Source: Polyangiaceae bacterium
GTDB taxonomy: Bacteria > Myxococcota_A > Polyangia > Polyangiales > Polyangiaceae
Assembly: GCA_015075635.1 (NCBI GenBank)
Contig: JABTUA010000003.1
Span: forward strand, 1,426,001 to 1,490,000
Length of the DNA stretch: 64,000 nt
Direction: 5' to 3'
Of this stretch, positions 40,734-49,459 are shown piece after piece; within the stretch, counting starts at the first letter, position 1; every line of letters begins with the position of its first letter. A model generated the notes under the pieces. That model saw nothing but the letters and a program-made list of their open reading frames with translations, was not told where the DNA came from and did no database searches. Position numbers and translations under genes: made by a program.

Positions 40734-42949
40734 TTGCCGGTCTCCCACCACTTCGTGGTTACTGCACGATCCGCGTTGCTACCGCAGTGAACCTCTCCGA
40801 GCAGGCGATGATAGAGGTCCCAGTTTTCGACGAACTTCACGCTGATGCCGTAGGGCTGGAGCGCCTTGATCATCTGGTCTTCGAAGATGTCCACGTTGTT
40901 GATCTTGGGGCCGTGGGGCTTGGGCACGGCCACCGTCGTCGGTCCCACGTAGGTCAGGTTCACCGTGCCGGGCTGGTACGCGATCGAGTAGCCGCCGCTC
41001 TTGGAGTGCAGGAACGGGATCTTGACGATCTCGGCGTCGGTGATGCCGGTCTGGGCCTTCATCGTCGCGACCTGCGCGTTGACCTCGGTGATGGCCTCGT
41101 TCGACGCGGCCATCACGTTCGTGTCGGCGAGCACCGCGTTGATGGTGGTCTGCGCCGAGGCGCCGCCGGACCAGGTCTTGCCGACGAACATCGGCGTGCT
41201 GCCGTAGCCTTGCGTCTGGGCGTTCTGGAGCATGGTCTTGGCCAGCGCCGCGTCGTTCGCCAGCATCACCCAGCCGCGCGGGCTCGAAGCCTTCACGAAC
41301 GACAGCGTCTCGTCCACGTGCGCGACGGCGAGCCAGGAGGTGTCGAGGAAGATCTGCGGCTGCATGCCCTGCGCCGTGAGCATCCCCTCGAAGGCCTGGT
41401 CGGGATAGAAGTTCGAGACGCTGCCGCGCAGGATGCGCCCGAGCGGGGCGCCGGTGAACGGCGGGACCGTCTCCGTGTTGCCGAACGAGTTGAGCGTGTC
41501 CGCGCCGTTCGGGTGGTTCGGGTCGTAGTGAGTGACGCCGGCTTTGTCCGGGCCCTGGAAGTACGTGTAGACGACCTTGCCGGCCGCCCGAAGCCCGTTC
41601 GTCGTGTAGTTCGCGGAGCGGAAGTAGACCCGGATGAGCTTCTGCGCGCCGCCCGTGGCGGGCATGCTCATGTAGCCGGTCTCGAAGAAGTCCTGCGTCC
41701 ACTGGTCGTTCAGACCGTTGAGATCGGTGTAGGTCGAGCCACCCGCGGAGCAGGCCGCCGCGAGGTCCGCGCGGAACGCCGTCGAGGCGGCCGAGCTGAA
41801 CGCGGTCGCGTAGATCTGGGTCGCGTTCTGCACGTGGTGGTGCAGCATCACCGGCGACATGCGCATCCGCACGACGTCGCTGCCGCTGCCGCCGGCCGTC
41901 ATGGTGACGGTGACGTTCAGGTAGCCGTCCCAGGAGTTGTCGCGCCGGATGTCGAGGCCCTCGATGCCGAATTCGACGCCGGCCTTGAGCTCCGCGCTGG
42001 TCAGCGAGGCGCCGTTCGGGATGGCGGTGAACGTGCCGCCCGTGTTCTTGAACAGCCGGACCTTGCTGGGCTGGGTAGTGCTGATGGTCGCCGCGGCGTT
42101 GGCCGGTGCGCTGGGCCAAGGCACGGTGCGCAGGCGCGCCAGATCCGCCAGGTCGTTGGCGCCGTCGATGACCGAGTTGGTCGCGTCGTTGCAGGCCGCG
42201 AGCTGGGCGTCGGTGCCGCTCTTCGGGCAGTCGCCGTTGTCGTCGTCGATGTTGGCCAGGAAGATCGCGCCGCGCGTGGCGTTCCAGGTGTCCTCGCCGG
42301 TCTCGTCGCTGGTTCCCACCGTGTCCACGCTGCCGTCGCGGTTCACGTCGGCGCGCAGGTCGAGGACCGTGGAGGTGCCGCCGCCGCCGCCAGTGCCGCC
42401 GACGCCACCCGTGCCACCGGTCGCGCCGGTGCCACCCGTACCGCCGGTGCCACCCGTGCCACCGGTGCCACCCGTGCCGCCGCCGCCGCACGCTGTTGCG
42501 TAGTCGCCGCAACAGTCGTTGTAGCCGACGCAGTCCGCGTCGCAGTAGCAGGCCGGGTTGCTGCCCGGCACCGCCTGCGTGCTGCCGCAGTGCCCCACGC
42601 AGCTCGGTCCGGTGCTGCCACCGGTGCCCCCGCCGCTCGGTGCGCCGCCGCCGCTCGGTGCGCCACCGCCGCTCGGTGCGCCACCGCCGCTCGGTGCGCC
42701 GCCGCCACCCGGAACGCCGGCGACGCCGCCGCCGCCCGGCGAGCCGGCGAGCCCGCCCGTGTTGCCCGTGTTGCCGACGCCGCCTGCGCCGCCGGCCTGC
42801 GCGCCGCCGACGTTGCCGCCTGCGCCGCCCGCGTTCGTGCCTCCGGCAGCTGCGCCCGCCGCGCCGCCGAAGCCCACGTTGCCACTGCCTGCCGAGCTGC
42901 AACCTGTCGCGGCGAGCATCGCCGCGAGCGTCCACCAAGATGACCGCAT
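40730..42949 (-). CDS. Lipoprotein with somatomedin-B-like and peptidyl-arginine deiminase domains
   Basis: 739 residues. The lipobox is ATGC (Cys17), followed by a Gly-rich linker, then a somatomedin-B-like domain (117-154) with the eight Cys 117, 121, 134, 136, 140, 146, 147 and 154. After a second linker (155-192) comes a PAD unit with a Ca2+ loop ADVNRDGSVD (200-209). The catalytic residues align with human PAD4: Asp420 in DQWTQDFFETGYM (D350), His544 and Asp546 in VAHVDETLSF (H471, D473), and Cys722 in GEVHCGSN (C645); spacings agree within a few residues. It predicts a Ca2+-dependent enzyme converting protein arginine to citrulline on the cell surface. The HEAT protein gene is coupled downstream. 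Confidence 0.93.
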   Translation of the reverse strand: MRSSWWTLAAMLAATGCSSAGSGNVGFGGAAGAAAGGTNAGGAGGNVGGAQAGGAGGVGNTGNTGGLAGSPGGGGVAGVPGGGGAPSGGGAPSGGGAPSGGGAPSGGGTGGSTGPSCVGHCGSTQAVPGSNPACYCDADCVGYNDCCGDYATACGGGGTGGTGGTGGTGGTGGTGATGGTGGVGGTGGGGGTSTVLDLRADVNRDGSVDTVGTSDETGEDTWNATRGAIFLANIDDDNGDCPKSGTDAQLAACNDATNSVIDGANDLADLARLRTVPWPSAPANAAATISTTQPSKVRLFKNTGGTFTAIPNGASLTSAELKAGVEFGIEGLDIRRDNSWDGYLNVTVTMTAGGSGSDVVRMRMSPVMLHHHVQNATQIYATAFSSAASTAFRADLAAACSAGGSTYTDLNGLNDQWTQDFFETGYMSMPATGGAQKLIRVYFRSANYTTNGLRAAGKVVYTYFQGPDKAGVTHYDPNHPNGADTLNSFGNTETVPPFTGAPLGRILRGSVSNFYPDQAFEGMLTAQGMQPQIFLDTSWLAVAHVDETLSFVKASSPRGWVMLANDAALAKTMLQNAQTQGYGSTPMFVGKTWSGGASAQTTINAVLADTNVMAASNEAITEVNAQVATMKAQTGITDAEIVKIPFLHSKSGGYSIAYQPGTVNLTYVGPTTVAVPKPHGPKINNVDIFEDQMIKALQPYGISVKFVENWDLYHRLLGEVHCGSNADRAVTTKWWETGK
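42630..42704 (-). repeat. 18-bp tandem repeats encoding GGGAPS linker
   Basis: Four near-identical 18-bp units (coding GGGAPS) in the first linker of the PAD lipoprotein; only small third-position changes separate them, suggesting recent expansion. Confidence 0.75.
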
Positions 42950-43143
42950 GTGTGACCGTCCTGCCTCAACGCGGGGCGAGCGCCTCTTCTCGTCCCACGG
43001 CCCGAAGGGGTGCGAAACAATGACTCAAGGACGGGCGACGCACACGCGAAATCTGTAAGGCGATGTGCCGAATTCCGCGGCCGCGAGCGGAAAATTTTCG
43101 CGTCACTGCATCGCGCAGCGCGTCGATGCGCGGCGCACGTGCG

Positions 43144-43833
43144 TCAAGGCGGCGGCGGGGGCGGATCCGCCGGGTCCTTCTTGCAGTTGATCGGCACGGG
43201 ATCGGGGTAGTCCGCGGTCCCGGTGACCTTCGTGAGCGTCCAGGTCGAGCCGGCGAGCTCGATTGGGATGGGCTTGGTCACGTTGCCGACGACCCCGCCG
43301 CAGTAGAAGCCGTCGGTGTTGCAGAAGTTGCCACCGGTGAGGTTCTGGACCTCCGCCGTGATGTTGGAGCCCGAGATCGGATTCGCGTCCCCCGTCACCG
43401 CGATCGGCGTGTTCACGAGTGAGTTGGCGTCGATCTTCCCGTTCGCGTCGATGACGATGCCGGACAGGATGATCGGGTCCCCGACGGGCGTCTCGCGATC
43501 GAAGCGGTTGAGCGGCTGGAGCGACCAGTCCATGGAGGTGCTGCCGCTCGCGTCCTTGCTGGTGACCTTGACCAGGAAGATCAGCGGCGCCGCGGGCTTG
43601 AGCTTGGCGGACAGCGCGAAGATGTAGTCGCCGTCGAGCTCGCCGGCCGCTGGCACCACACAGGCGCCTGCGTCGCCGCCGCCCGCGCCTGCGGCGCCCG
43701 CCGCGCCGCCCGACGAAGGGTTGATGGTGTTGTAGCGGTCCTTGAACTCGTCGTAGTTTCCCTCGGGATCGGGGCACCCCGCGAGGAAGAACGCCGGCAG
43801 CGCCAGGGCTAGGATCGAGCTGATTCTCGGCAT
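43144..43833 (-). CDS. Lipoprotein of unknown function
   Basis: 229 residues. The signal peptide ends in FFLAGC (Cys20), then PDPEGNYDEFKDRYNTINPS, a short Gly/Ala linker (about 40-57) and a beta-rich domain (YIFALSAKLKPAAPLIFLVK, FDRETPVGDPIILSGIVID, NFCNTDGFYCGGVVGNVTKP) ending in a Pro stretch. CGAGGT lies at good spacing before the ATG. It is unrelated to recognised families. It follows the PAD lipoprotein gene but in a separate transcription unit, 194 bp away. Confidence 0.75.
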   Translation of the reverse strand: MPRISSILALALPAFFLAGCPDPEGNYDEFKDRYNTINPSSGGAAGAAGAGGGDAGACVVPAAGELDGDYIFALSAKLKPAAPLIFLVKVTSKDASGSTSMDWSLQPLNRFDRETPVGDPIILSGIVIDANGKIDANSLVNTPIAVTGDANPISGSNITAEVQNLTGGNFCNTDGFYCGGVVGNVTKPIPIELAGSTWTLTKVTGTADYPDPVPINCKKDPADPPPPPP

Positions 43834-43984
43834 TTTCGGACCTCGGAGGTGAGTCGAGTGTGGCAGCGAATGCGCTGCGCCGCAATGGCTCCGAAGGCCG
43901 TTCTACGAGCGGCCCAGGAGGCCCGTCAAGCCGTGACTGAGAACTGTCGCCGGGCGAGGCGAAGCTGGTGTAGAACCCCGGGCC

Positions 43985-45334
43985 ATGAGGCCCGCACGGC
44001 TTGGTTTGATTGGAGGGGCGGCCCTGGCCGCCGCGCTCGCGCTCGCGCCCCGCGCGGACGCGTCCGGTATCTCGGTCGCGCGTTTCGGCGGGGAGCACGG
44101 CCACCCCACGACCAACAACGCCACCGCCATCTACTACAACCCTGCGGGCATCGCCATGAGCGAGGGGACGCACGTCTTCCTGGACGTGAGCTTGGCGTGG
44201 CGCAAGGTGACCTACGACCGCGACACGGCCCCGAGCGACTGCGTTGGAGCGTCGTGCCCGAACGTGCCTGGGGCCAACGACGGCAAAGGCAGTCTGTTCA
44301 ACATCCTAGCCTCGCCCATGGTGGGCGTGACCACGAAGCTCGGGGACGTCGGCCTGGGCGCCGCCTTCTACACACCGTTCGGCGGCCAGAGCATCTGGGA
44401 CAAGAACGACGACTTCAAGGACGACCCGACCTACGCCGGGCCCTACGACGGCGTGCAGCGCTGGTACGTGATGGAGGGCACCATCCGTTCGAGCTTCATC
44501 TCGCTCGCTGGCGCCTACCACCTGAAGCCCGCTCGCCTCGCGTTCGGGCTCTCCGGAAACCTCATCCTCTCGACCGTGGACACCGTCCGCGCAAAGACGA
44601 GCGGGGGCGACGCCGACTTGAGGGCGGAGGGCCGGGCGTACCTGCACACCACCGGCGTGGACTGGAGCCTCGGCGCGGGCGTGATGTACGAGGCCATCGA
44701 GAAGCAGCTGTGGGTCGGCGCCTCCTATCAGTCGCGCCCGAACCTGACCGGCATGAAGCCGCTGGAGGGCGAGCAGACGACGTTCTTGCCCGGCGGCGGC
44801 GAGAGCACGGTGGACGCGGAGATCGAGCACGAAATCCCGGACGTGTACCGGCTCGGCTTCCGCTACAAGCCAGCGGAGGATCTCGAGCTGCGCCTGTTCG
44901 GCGACTACCAGCGCTGGAGCGTGCTCGAGAAGCACATCGTGACCAACACCGAGAACGGTGACCTGCTCCTCGATCAGCGCCGCGAGTGGAAGGACACGTT
45001 CGGCGTTCGCGTCGGTGGCAGCAAATGGCTGAACAAGAGCGTCGAGGCGTTCGCCGGCGCCGGTTACAGCTCGAACGCCGTTCCGAAGGAGACGCTGGAG
45101 CCGGCGCTGCCCGACTGGGACGGATTCTCGTTCACCGCGGGCGGGCGCTTCGAGCTCGTCGAAAAGCTGTTCCTGGCCGCGTCCTACACGCAGCTCGTCT
45201 ACCTGCCGCGGAAGGTCAGCGCCGACGAGAGCGAGCTCGACGATGGGACGGGGCTCGCCCACCTGCCGGATGGGAACGGGAACTACAAGCAAATGGTCGG
45301 CGTCTTGAACGTCAACGTCGACTTCCAGTTCTGA
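43985..45334 (+). CDS. FadL/OmpP1-family outer-membrane channel
   Basis: 449 residues. After the signal peptide (LGLIGGAALAAALALAPRADA) comes the family start SGISVARFGGEHGHPTTNNA followed by AIYYNPAGIAMSEGTHVFLD, where NPA is the typical hatch motif. The barrel strands follow (AGAYHLKPARLAFGLSGNLI, YRLGFRYKPAEDLELRLFGD, LFLAASYTQLVYLP), ending in VNVDFQF with the terminal Phe that is recognised by the BAM machinery. FadL proteins pass fatty acids or other hydrophobic compounds; the substrate here is unknown. Confidence 0.9.
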   Translation: MRPARLGLIGGAALAAALALAPRADASGISVARFGGEHGHPTTNNATAIYYNPAGIAMSEGTHVFLDVSLAWRKVTYDRDTAPSDCVGASCPNVPGANDGKGSLFNILASPMVGVTTKLGDVGLGAAFYTPFGGQSIWDKNDDFKDDPTYAGPYDGVQRWYVMEGTIRSSFISLAGAYHLKPARLAFGLSGNLILSTVDTVRAKTSGGDADLRAEGRAYLHTTGVDWSLGAGVMYEAIEKQLWVGASYQSRPNLTGMKPLEGEQTTFLPGGGESTVDAEIEHEIPDVYRLGFRYKPAEDLELRLFGDYQRWSVLEKHIVTNTENGDLLLDQRREWKDTFGVRVGGSKWLNKSVEAFAGAGYSSNAVPKETLEPALPDWDGFSFTAGGRFELVEKLFLAASYTQLVYLPRKVSADESELDDGTGLAHLPDGNGNYKQMVGVLNVNVDFQF

Positions 45335-45348
45335 CCGCAGCCCGTCGA

Positions 45349-46074
45349 ATGGCGCGCGCCCGTCGCGCCACCAAAGCCACGATGGGGTACCTCGGAGGGT
45401 CGCTCTCGTTCTGCGTGTTGCTGGGGCTCGCAGCCTGTGGTTCCGACGGCGCGAGCGGTGGAGCTTCAGGGGGCACGAGCGGAAGCTCGGCGGGCGGAAG
45501 CTCGGCGGGCGGAAGCTCGGCGGGCGGAAGCTCGGCGGGCGGAAGCTCGGCGGGCGGAAGCTCGAGCGGCGGCGCTGCTGCGGGCGGCGGTCTGGCCGGA
45601 GGGTCGAGCGGCGGTGCTTCCGGGGGCAGCGGCGGGGCTTCGGGAGGCGCCGGCGGTACCGGCTCCTGCGCCCCCACGCCTTCGGCCGTGAAGTGCGGTG
45701 CGGCGGGCTGCGACACCAAGACCGAGGAGTGCTGTGGCGGACCGGTGGACGGCAAGTGCTTCGGTCTGACCGCGTTTTGCGGGCTCGGCGGCGGCATTCG
45801 CATGCAGTGCGACGATCCGAGCGATTGCGCCGACGGCGAGGTGTGCTGCGTCGCGGAGGTGCCGAACGCCGGCAACGACGCGCCCTACCAGACCCACTGC
45901 GTGAAGCCGAAGACCTTCCAGGAAGGTGGCGACGTCTTCGGCTGCGGCACCACCGGTGGCGGCTTCCCCTGGCCGCGTCTGTGTGCGTGCGCCGCCGACT
46001 GCAACGTCGGCAGCTGCAAGCTCGGGACGATCCTGGTGCCGACCACCAGCGCTTCTTACATGCGCTGCGAGTGA
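45349..46074 (+). CDS. Cys-rich lipoprotein with tandem-repeat linker
   Basis: 241 residues from the ATG at 45349. The signal peptide ends in LGLAAC, followed by a Gly/Ser/Ala linker of about 70 residues that includes five exact 15-bp DNA repeats (45481-45555, GGSSA). The C-terminal domain holds many Cys (GAAGCDTKTEECCGGPVDGK, CADGEVCCVAEVP, CACAADCNVGSCKLG), with the CC pair pattern of knottin-like or WAP-like modules. Family not recognised. It follows the FadL gene by 14 nt and may be cotranscribed. Confidence 0.75.
   Translation: MARARRATKATMGYLGGSLSFCVLLGLAACGSDGASGGASGGTSGSSAGGSSAGGSSAGGSSAGGSSAGGSSSGGAAAGGGLAGGSSGGASGGSGGASGGAGGTGSCAPTPSAVKCGAAGCDTKTEECCGGPVDGKCFGLTAFCGLGGGIRMQCDDPSDCADGEVCCVAEVPNAGNDAPYQTHCVKPKTFQEGGDVFGCGTTGGGFPWPRLCACAADCNVGSCKLGTILVPTTSASYMRCE
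45481..45555 (+). repeat. 15-bp tandem repeat x5 (GGSSA coding)
   Basis: Five identical copies of GGAAGCTCGGCGGGC back to back, followed by a degenerate sixth. The lack of any third-position divergence suggests recent slippage expansion in the linker. Confidence 0.9.
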
Positions 46075-46091
46075 GATTCTCCTACCTGGGG

Positions 46092-46120
46092 TTGACAGAC
46101 CGCGCGAGCTTTGGTGTCTC
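46092..46120 (+). promoter_or_regulatory. Sigma-70-like promoter for the DHS-like gene
   Basis: TTGACA (46092-46097), a 17-nt spacer and TGTCTC (46115-46120), ten bases before the ATG at 46131; the best -35 hexamer in the window. Initiation near 46127 would leave a leader of only a few bases. Confidence 0.5.
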
Positions 46121-46130
46121 TTCGAGCGCC

Positions 46131-47099
46131 ATGGGAGCCGTCCGCGATTTCATCACCTACCACTACCGCCACTTCAACGCGGCCGTCGTCATCGACGCCG
46201 CCAAGGCCTGGGAGGAGCACCTGGCGAAGGGCGGCAAGATGCTGCTCACCATCGCTGGTGCCATGAGCACCGCTGAGATGGGCCTGACGATTGCCGAGCT
46301 CATCCGCAAGGGCAGGGTGCACGGCATCTGCTGCACCGGGGCGAACCTGGAGGAGGACGTCTTCAACCTGGTCGCGCACAACAGCTACAAGCGCATCCCG
46401 GGCTATCGCAACCTGAGCGCCGAGGAGGAGAAGGCGCTCGAGCACCAGGGCTTGAACCGGGTCACCGACACCTGCATCCCCGAGGGCGAAGCGATGCGCA
46501 AGATCGAGCATCACATGCTCGCGCTCTGGCAGGAGGCCGACCAGAAGGGCGAGCGCTTCTTCCCGCACGAGCTCTTCTACAAGCTCCTCCGCAGCAAGAA
46601 GCTGGAGAAGGACTACGAGATCGATCCCAAGGACAGCTGGCTCCTGGCGGCGTGTGAGAAGAACCTGCCCATGTGGGTGCCTGGCTGCGAGGACTCGACG
46701 CTGGGCAACATGTTGGTGGCTGCGGTGGTGCGCGGCGACGTGAAGAGCCCGCTGGTGATCAAGAGCGGGCTCGAGCAAATGCGCACGCTGGTGGACTGGT
46801 ACCGGGAAGAGAGCGCGCGCTCGAGCATCGGGTTCTTCCAGATCGGCGGCGGCATCGCCGGGGACTTCCCCATCTGCGTGGTGCCGCTGATCCACCAGGA
46901 CCTTCAGGAGCAGTGCCCGTATTGGGGCTACTTCTGCCAGATCAGCGACTCGACCACCTCGTATGGCAGCTACAGCGGCGCCGTGCCGAACGAGAAAATC
47001 ACCTGGGGCAAGCTCGACATCGACACGCCGCGCTTCATCATCGAGAGCGACGCGACCATCGTCTTCCCGCTGGTGGCAGCGTACCTCTTGAACATGTGA
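46131..47099 (+). CDS. Deoxyhypusine synthase-like protein
   Basis: 322 residues from the ATG at 46131. The DHS fold is recognisable from the N-terminus (DFITYHYRHFNAAVVIDAAK) and the NAD-binding regions (TIAGAMSTAEMGLTIAELIR, CCTGANLEEDVFNLVAHNSY). The catalytic Lys equivalent to human Lys329 is Lys294 in ITWGKLDIDT, and the C-terminus (SDATIVFPLVAAYLLNM) fits the family. The region that in eukaryotes reads KHHIANA is GGGIAGDFPICVVPL, so the active-site His is absent. Bacteria lack eIF5A, so a polyamine product such as homospermidine is more likely than hypusine; unproven. Confidence 0.85.
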   Translation: MGAVRDFITYHYRHFNAAVVIDAAKAWEEHLAKGGKMLLTIAGAMSTAEMGLTIAELIRKGRVHGICCTGANLEEDVFNLVAHNSYKRIPGYRNLSAEEEKALEHQGLNRVTDTCIPEGEAMRKIEHHMLALWQEADQKGERFFPHELFYKLLRSKKLEKDYEIDPKDSWLLAACEKNLPMWVPGCEDSTLGNMLVAAVVRGDVKSPLVIKSGLEQMRTLVDWYREESARSSIGFFQIGGGIAGDFPICVVPLIHQDLQEQCPYWGYFCQISDSTTSYGSYSGAVPNEKITWGKLDIDTPRFIIESDATIVFPLVAAYLLNM

Positions 47100-47138
47100 C
47101 GGCTTGCCGCCGTCCGGCTCTTGGTTCACGATCGCGAC

Positions 47139-47756
47139 GTGGATCTGGCGCGGATCTTCGCTCTCTCCGTGCTCGTCGCGGCTTGCAGCTCGACGACCAA
47201 CAACAACCCGCACGGAACCGGCGGTGCCGCGGGCGACTCGAGCGGGGGCGCGGCCGGCGACGCGAGCGGGGGGATGGGTGGCGGCGGCGCGAGCGGCGGA
47301 GGCGGAGCACCATCGGGCGGAGGCGGAGCACCATCGGGCGGAGGCGGAGCGACGGGCGGAGGCGGAGCACCTTCGGGCGGAGGCGGAGCACCTTCGGGCG
47401 GAGGCGGAGCACCTTCGGGCGGAGGCGGAGCGACGGGCGGAGGCGGAGCACCTTCGGGCGGCGGCGGCGGGACCTCGAGCGGTGGTACTGGCGGCAACTG
47501 CGACGGCAACCACTTCGTGTATGCCGGCTCGTCCGTCAAATACTGTGTCGCTGGGCCCTACGACTGCGTCACGTTCGCGTTCAACTGCGGCGCCCTGCTG
47601 AATGTGCCGGGCCAGAAGTCGACGGAGTCCTGCGGCAACGACGGCGGCCTCTGGTTCTCGGCCAGCGTGGGCTGCAAACCCGCGACGTTCACCGTCAAGC
47701 TCGGCAACGGTCAGAGCTGTACCCCGCAGTCCACGCTGACCTGCACCGTGCCCTAG
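47139..47756 (+). CDS. Lipoprotein with GGGGAPS tandem-repeat linker
   Basis: 205 residues from a GTG at 47139, which gives the signal peptide DLARIFALSVLVAAC. A long Gly-rich linker (about 35-123) built from GGGGAPS/GGGGAT units follows, then a small Cys-containing domain (CDGNHFVYAGSSVKYCVAGP, CVTFAFNCGALLNV, CKPATFTVKLGNGQSC). TNNNPHGTGG precedes the repeats. Family unknown. It lies in a run with the DHS-like gene but has no visible link to it. Confidence 0.7.
   Translation: MDLARIFALSVLVAACSSTTNNNPHGTGGAAGDSSGGAAGDASGGMGGGGASGGGGAPSGGGGAPSGGGGATGGGGAPSGGGGAPSGGGGAPSGGGGATGGGGAPSGGGGGTSSGGTGGNCDGNHFVYAGSSVKYCVAGPYDCVTFAFNCGALLNVPGQKSTESCGNDGGLWFSASVGCKPATFTVKLGNGQSCTPQSTLTCTVP
47295..47463 (+). 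repeat. 21/18-bp tandem repeats (GGGGAPS and GGGGAT coding)
   Basis: About eight units of a GGCGGAGGCGGAGCACC-type repeat in two lengths, the shorter lacking one codon. Higher-order structure is visible, with blocks of GAPS, GAPS, GAT repeated, as expected from unequal exchange. Confidence 0.8.
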
Positions 47757-47790
47757 CCGAGCGGCTGTCAGCGCGGAGCGCCGCAGCGCT

Positions 47791-49419
47791 CTAGGGGCTC
47801 GCGGCGGTGGCGCAGCGAGATCCGCGGCGCCAGCGCGCGGCAAGCGCCGCCAGCCCGGCTGCGAGCAGCCAGGTGGGGTTTGCCCGCGCTGGGGACGTCC
47901 GACAGCCGCAGCCGCCGTCGTCGTCGGAGTCGCCGCCGCCGCTCGCGCCGCCCGAGCTGCTCCCACCCGAGCTCGCACCGCCCGAGCTGGTGCCGCCCGA
48001 GCTCGCGCCGCCGGTGGTCGCACCCGCGTTGCCGCCGGCCGCTGTGCCCGCGCTGCCGCCCGCGGCGCTGCCTGCGGCGCCGCCCGTCGCCGCCCCACCG
48101 CTGCCGCTCGTGCCGCCGCTGCCACCGCTGCCACCGGCACCGGTCGCGTCCTTGAAGCCTGCGCCCACGGTCCAGCCGGGATTGCTCGCGGCGTACTTGT
48201 AGGCGCCGACGTCGGCGACGCCACCCCGCGCGGTGCCGTTGAAGTCGTCGCTCGTGACGTAGGTGGCGCTGCCGGCGGCGATCAGCTTGCTCCCGGCCTT
48301 CGGGAACACGTTGAGCTTCGCTCCGCCGAAGGCGGCGTCCACGAAGTCGGCGCTCAGGCTGCCGCCGCCGGTGAAGCCGCTCGTGACGCCTTGGGTCGAG
48401 CCCATGCCGACGTTGCCCGCGACGGTCAGCGCCGTCAGCGTGCCCGAGGCGCGCAGCGCGTTGCCATTCTGGCTGTAGAGCGCGTTGTTGGCGATGATGA
48501 CGTTGCTCTTGATGGCGTCCGAGCGCAGGGCGTCGCCCTGGTTCAGCACCGTGTTGTGCACGATGGTCAGATCCTCGACGCTCTGCTGCTGGTGGAGCTG
48601 GTTCCTGATGCCGTCCGCCTGGGCGCCGAGCACCAGGTTGTTGCGGATGATGGCGTCGGCTTCGGCCTGGATGCCATGGTCGCCGCAGTTCCACATCGCG
48701 TTGCGCTCCAGCAGGTTCACCGCCTTGCCCGCGGTGCCGTAGACCAGGATGCAGGGGTAGTTCGTGTCGTGGATGACGTTGTCCCGCACGATGTTGTTGT
48801 AGCTGCCCTGCTTGATCTCGATACCGTCGCCCTGGCTCACCGTGGACTGGTTGGTGTGGTGGACGTAGTTGCCCTCGATCAGGCTGTCGAACATCTGGCA
48901 GCCGTCGTTGTTGCAGCCCAGGTACATGCCCTCGCCGGTGCCGTTGGTGTGGTGGATGTGGTTGCGGCGGATGATCAGGCCCTGGTACTTCGAGCCGCCG
49001 ACGTTGGCCGAGAGCGCGACGTCGGCGGTGTCGTGGATGTGGCAGTCCTCGACGGTGATGAAGCTCGAGGCGAGCATCCGGATGCCATGGGATCCCTTCG
49101 AGACCTCGAGCCTCCTGAGCACGACGTACTGGGCGTTCTCGACGTTGATCACGTTCTGGCTGGCGTCGCGGGTAATGTGCGCCGTCTCGCCGTCCTTGCT
49201 GCGGATCACGATGGGCAGAGCGGCGGTGCCGCTGACGCCGATGGTGAGCTTGCTGGTCAGCGTGTAGGTCCCGCCTTGCAGCACCAACTCGTCGCCGGCT
49301 TTCAGCTTGGCGATCTCCTGGCCCAGGTTCGCGCTCGGGCCGACCTCGTAGCTGGCGGCGAGCGCGGGACAGGACCAGAACAGCGCCGCCACGGGCGAGA
49401 GCATCGCGAGCTTCTTCAT
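47791..49419 (-). CDS. Right-handed beta-helix protein with MYXO-CTERM sorting tail
   Basis: 542 residues with GGAGGT before the ATG. A signal peptide (AMLSPVAALFWSCPALA) leads to a PL6/pectate-lyase-like opening (LKAGDELVLQGGTYTLTSKL, ALPIVIRSKDGETAHI) and helical rungs (LIIRRNHIHHTNGTGEGMYL, NNIVRDNVIHDTNYPC). Repeated IHHT/IHDT turns recall alginate-lyase or epimerase-like helices, but catalytic residues cannot be assigned. A Gly/Ser/Ala linker (about 425-500) precedes GCGCRTSPAR, a hydrophobic helix and RWRR, the MYXO-CTERM tag processed by myxosortase. It is expected to be surface-anchored. Confidence 0.88.
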   Translation of the reverse strand: MKKLAMLSPVAALFWSCPALAASYEVGPSANLGQEIAKLKAGDELVLQGGTYTLTSKLTIGVSGTAALPIVIRSKDGETAHITRDASQNVINVENAQYVVLRRLEVSKGSHGIRMLASSFITVEDCHIHDTADVALSANVGGSKYQGLIIRRNHIHHTNGTGEGMYLGCNNDGCQMFDSLIEGNYVHHTNQSTVSQGDGIEIKQGSYNNIVRDNVIHDTNYPCILVYGTAGKAVNLLERNAMWNCGDHGIQAEADAIIRNNLVLGAQADGIRNQLHQQQSVEDLTIVHNTVLNQGDALRSDAIKSNVIIANNALYSQNGNALRASGTLTALTVAGNVGMGSTQGVTSGFTGGGSLSADFVDAAFGGAKLNVFPKAGSKLIAAGSATYVTSDDFNGTARGGVADVGAYKYAASNPGWTVGAGFKDATGAGGSGGSGGTSGSGGAATGGAAGSAAGGSAGTAAGGNAGATTGGASSGGTSSGGASSGGSSSGGASGGGDSDDDGGCGCRTSPARANPTWLLAAGLAALAARWRRGSRCATAASP

Positions 49420-49459
49420 CGGGCCACCTCCGAGGAGGCCATGTTACACGCTCCTTCGG

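Noticed and set aside
42400..42720. Regularly spaced repeats that might be read as a CRISPR array
   Set aside because: Units are 18 bp, in frame and without unique spacers, and they encode Gly-rich linkers.
40779..42943. Two long open frames of ~718 codons, one on each strand, over the PAD lipoprotein gene
   Set aside because: They are Arg- or Gly/Val/Ala-biased shadows of GC-rich coding sequence; only the minus-strand 739-residue frame has domain motifs, a lipobox and an ordered start.
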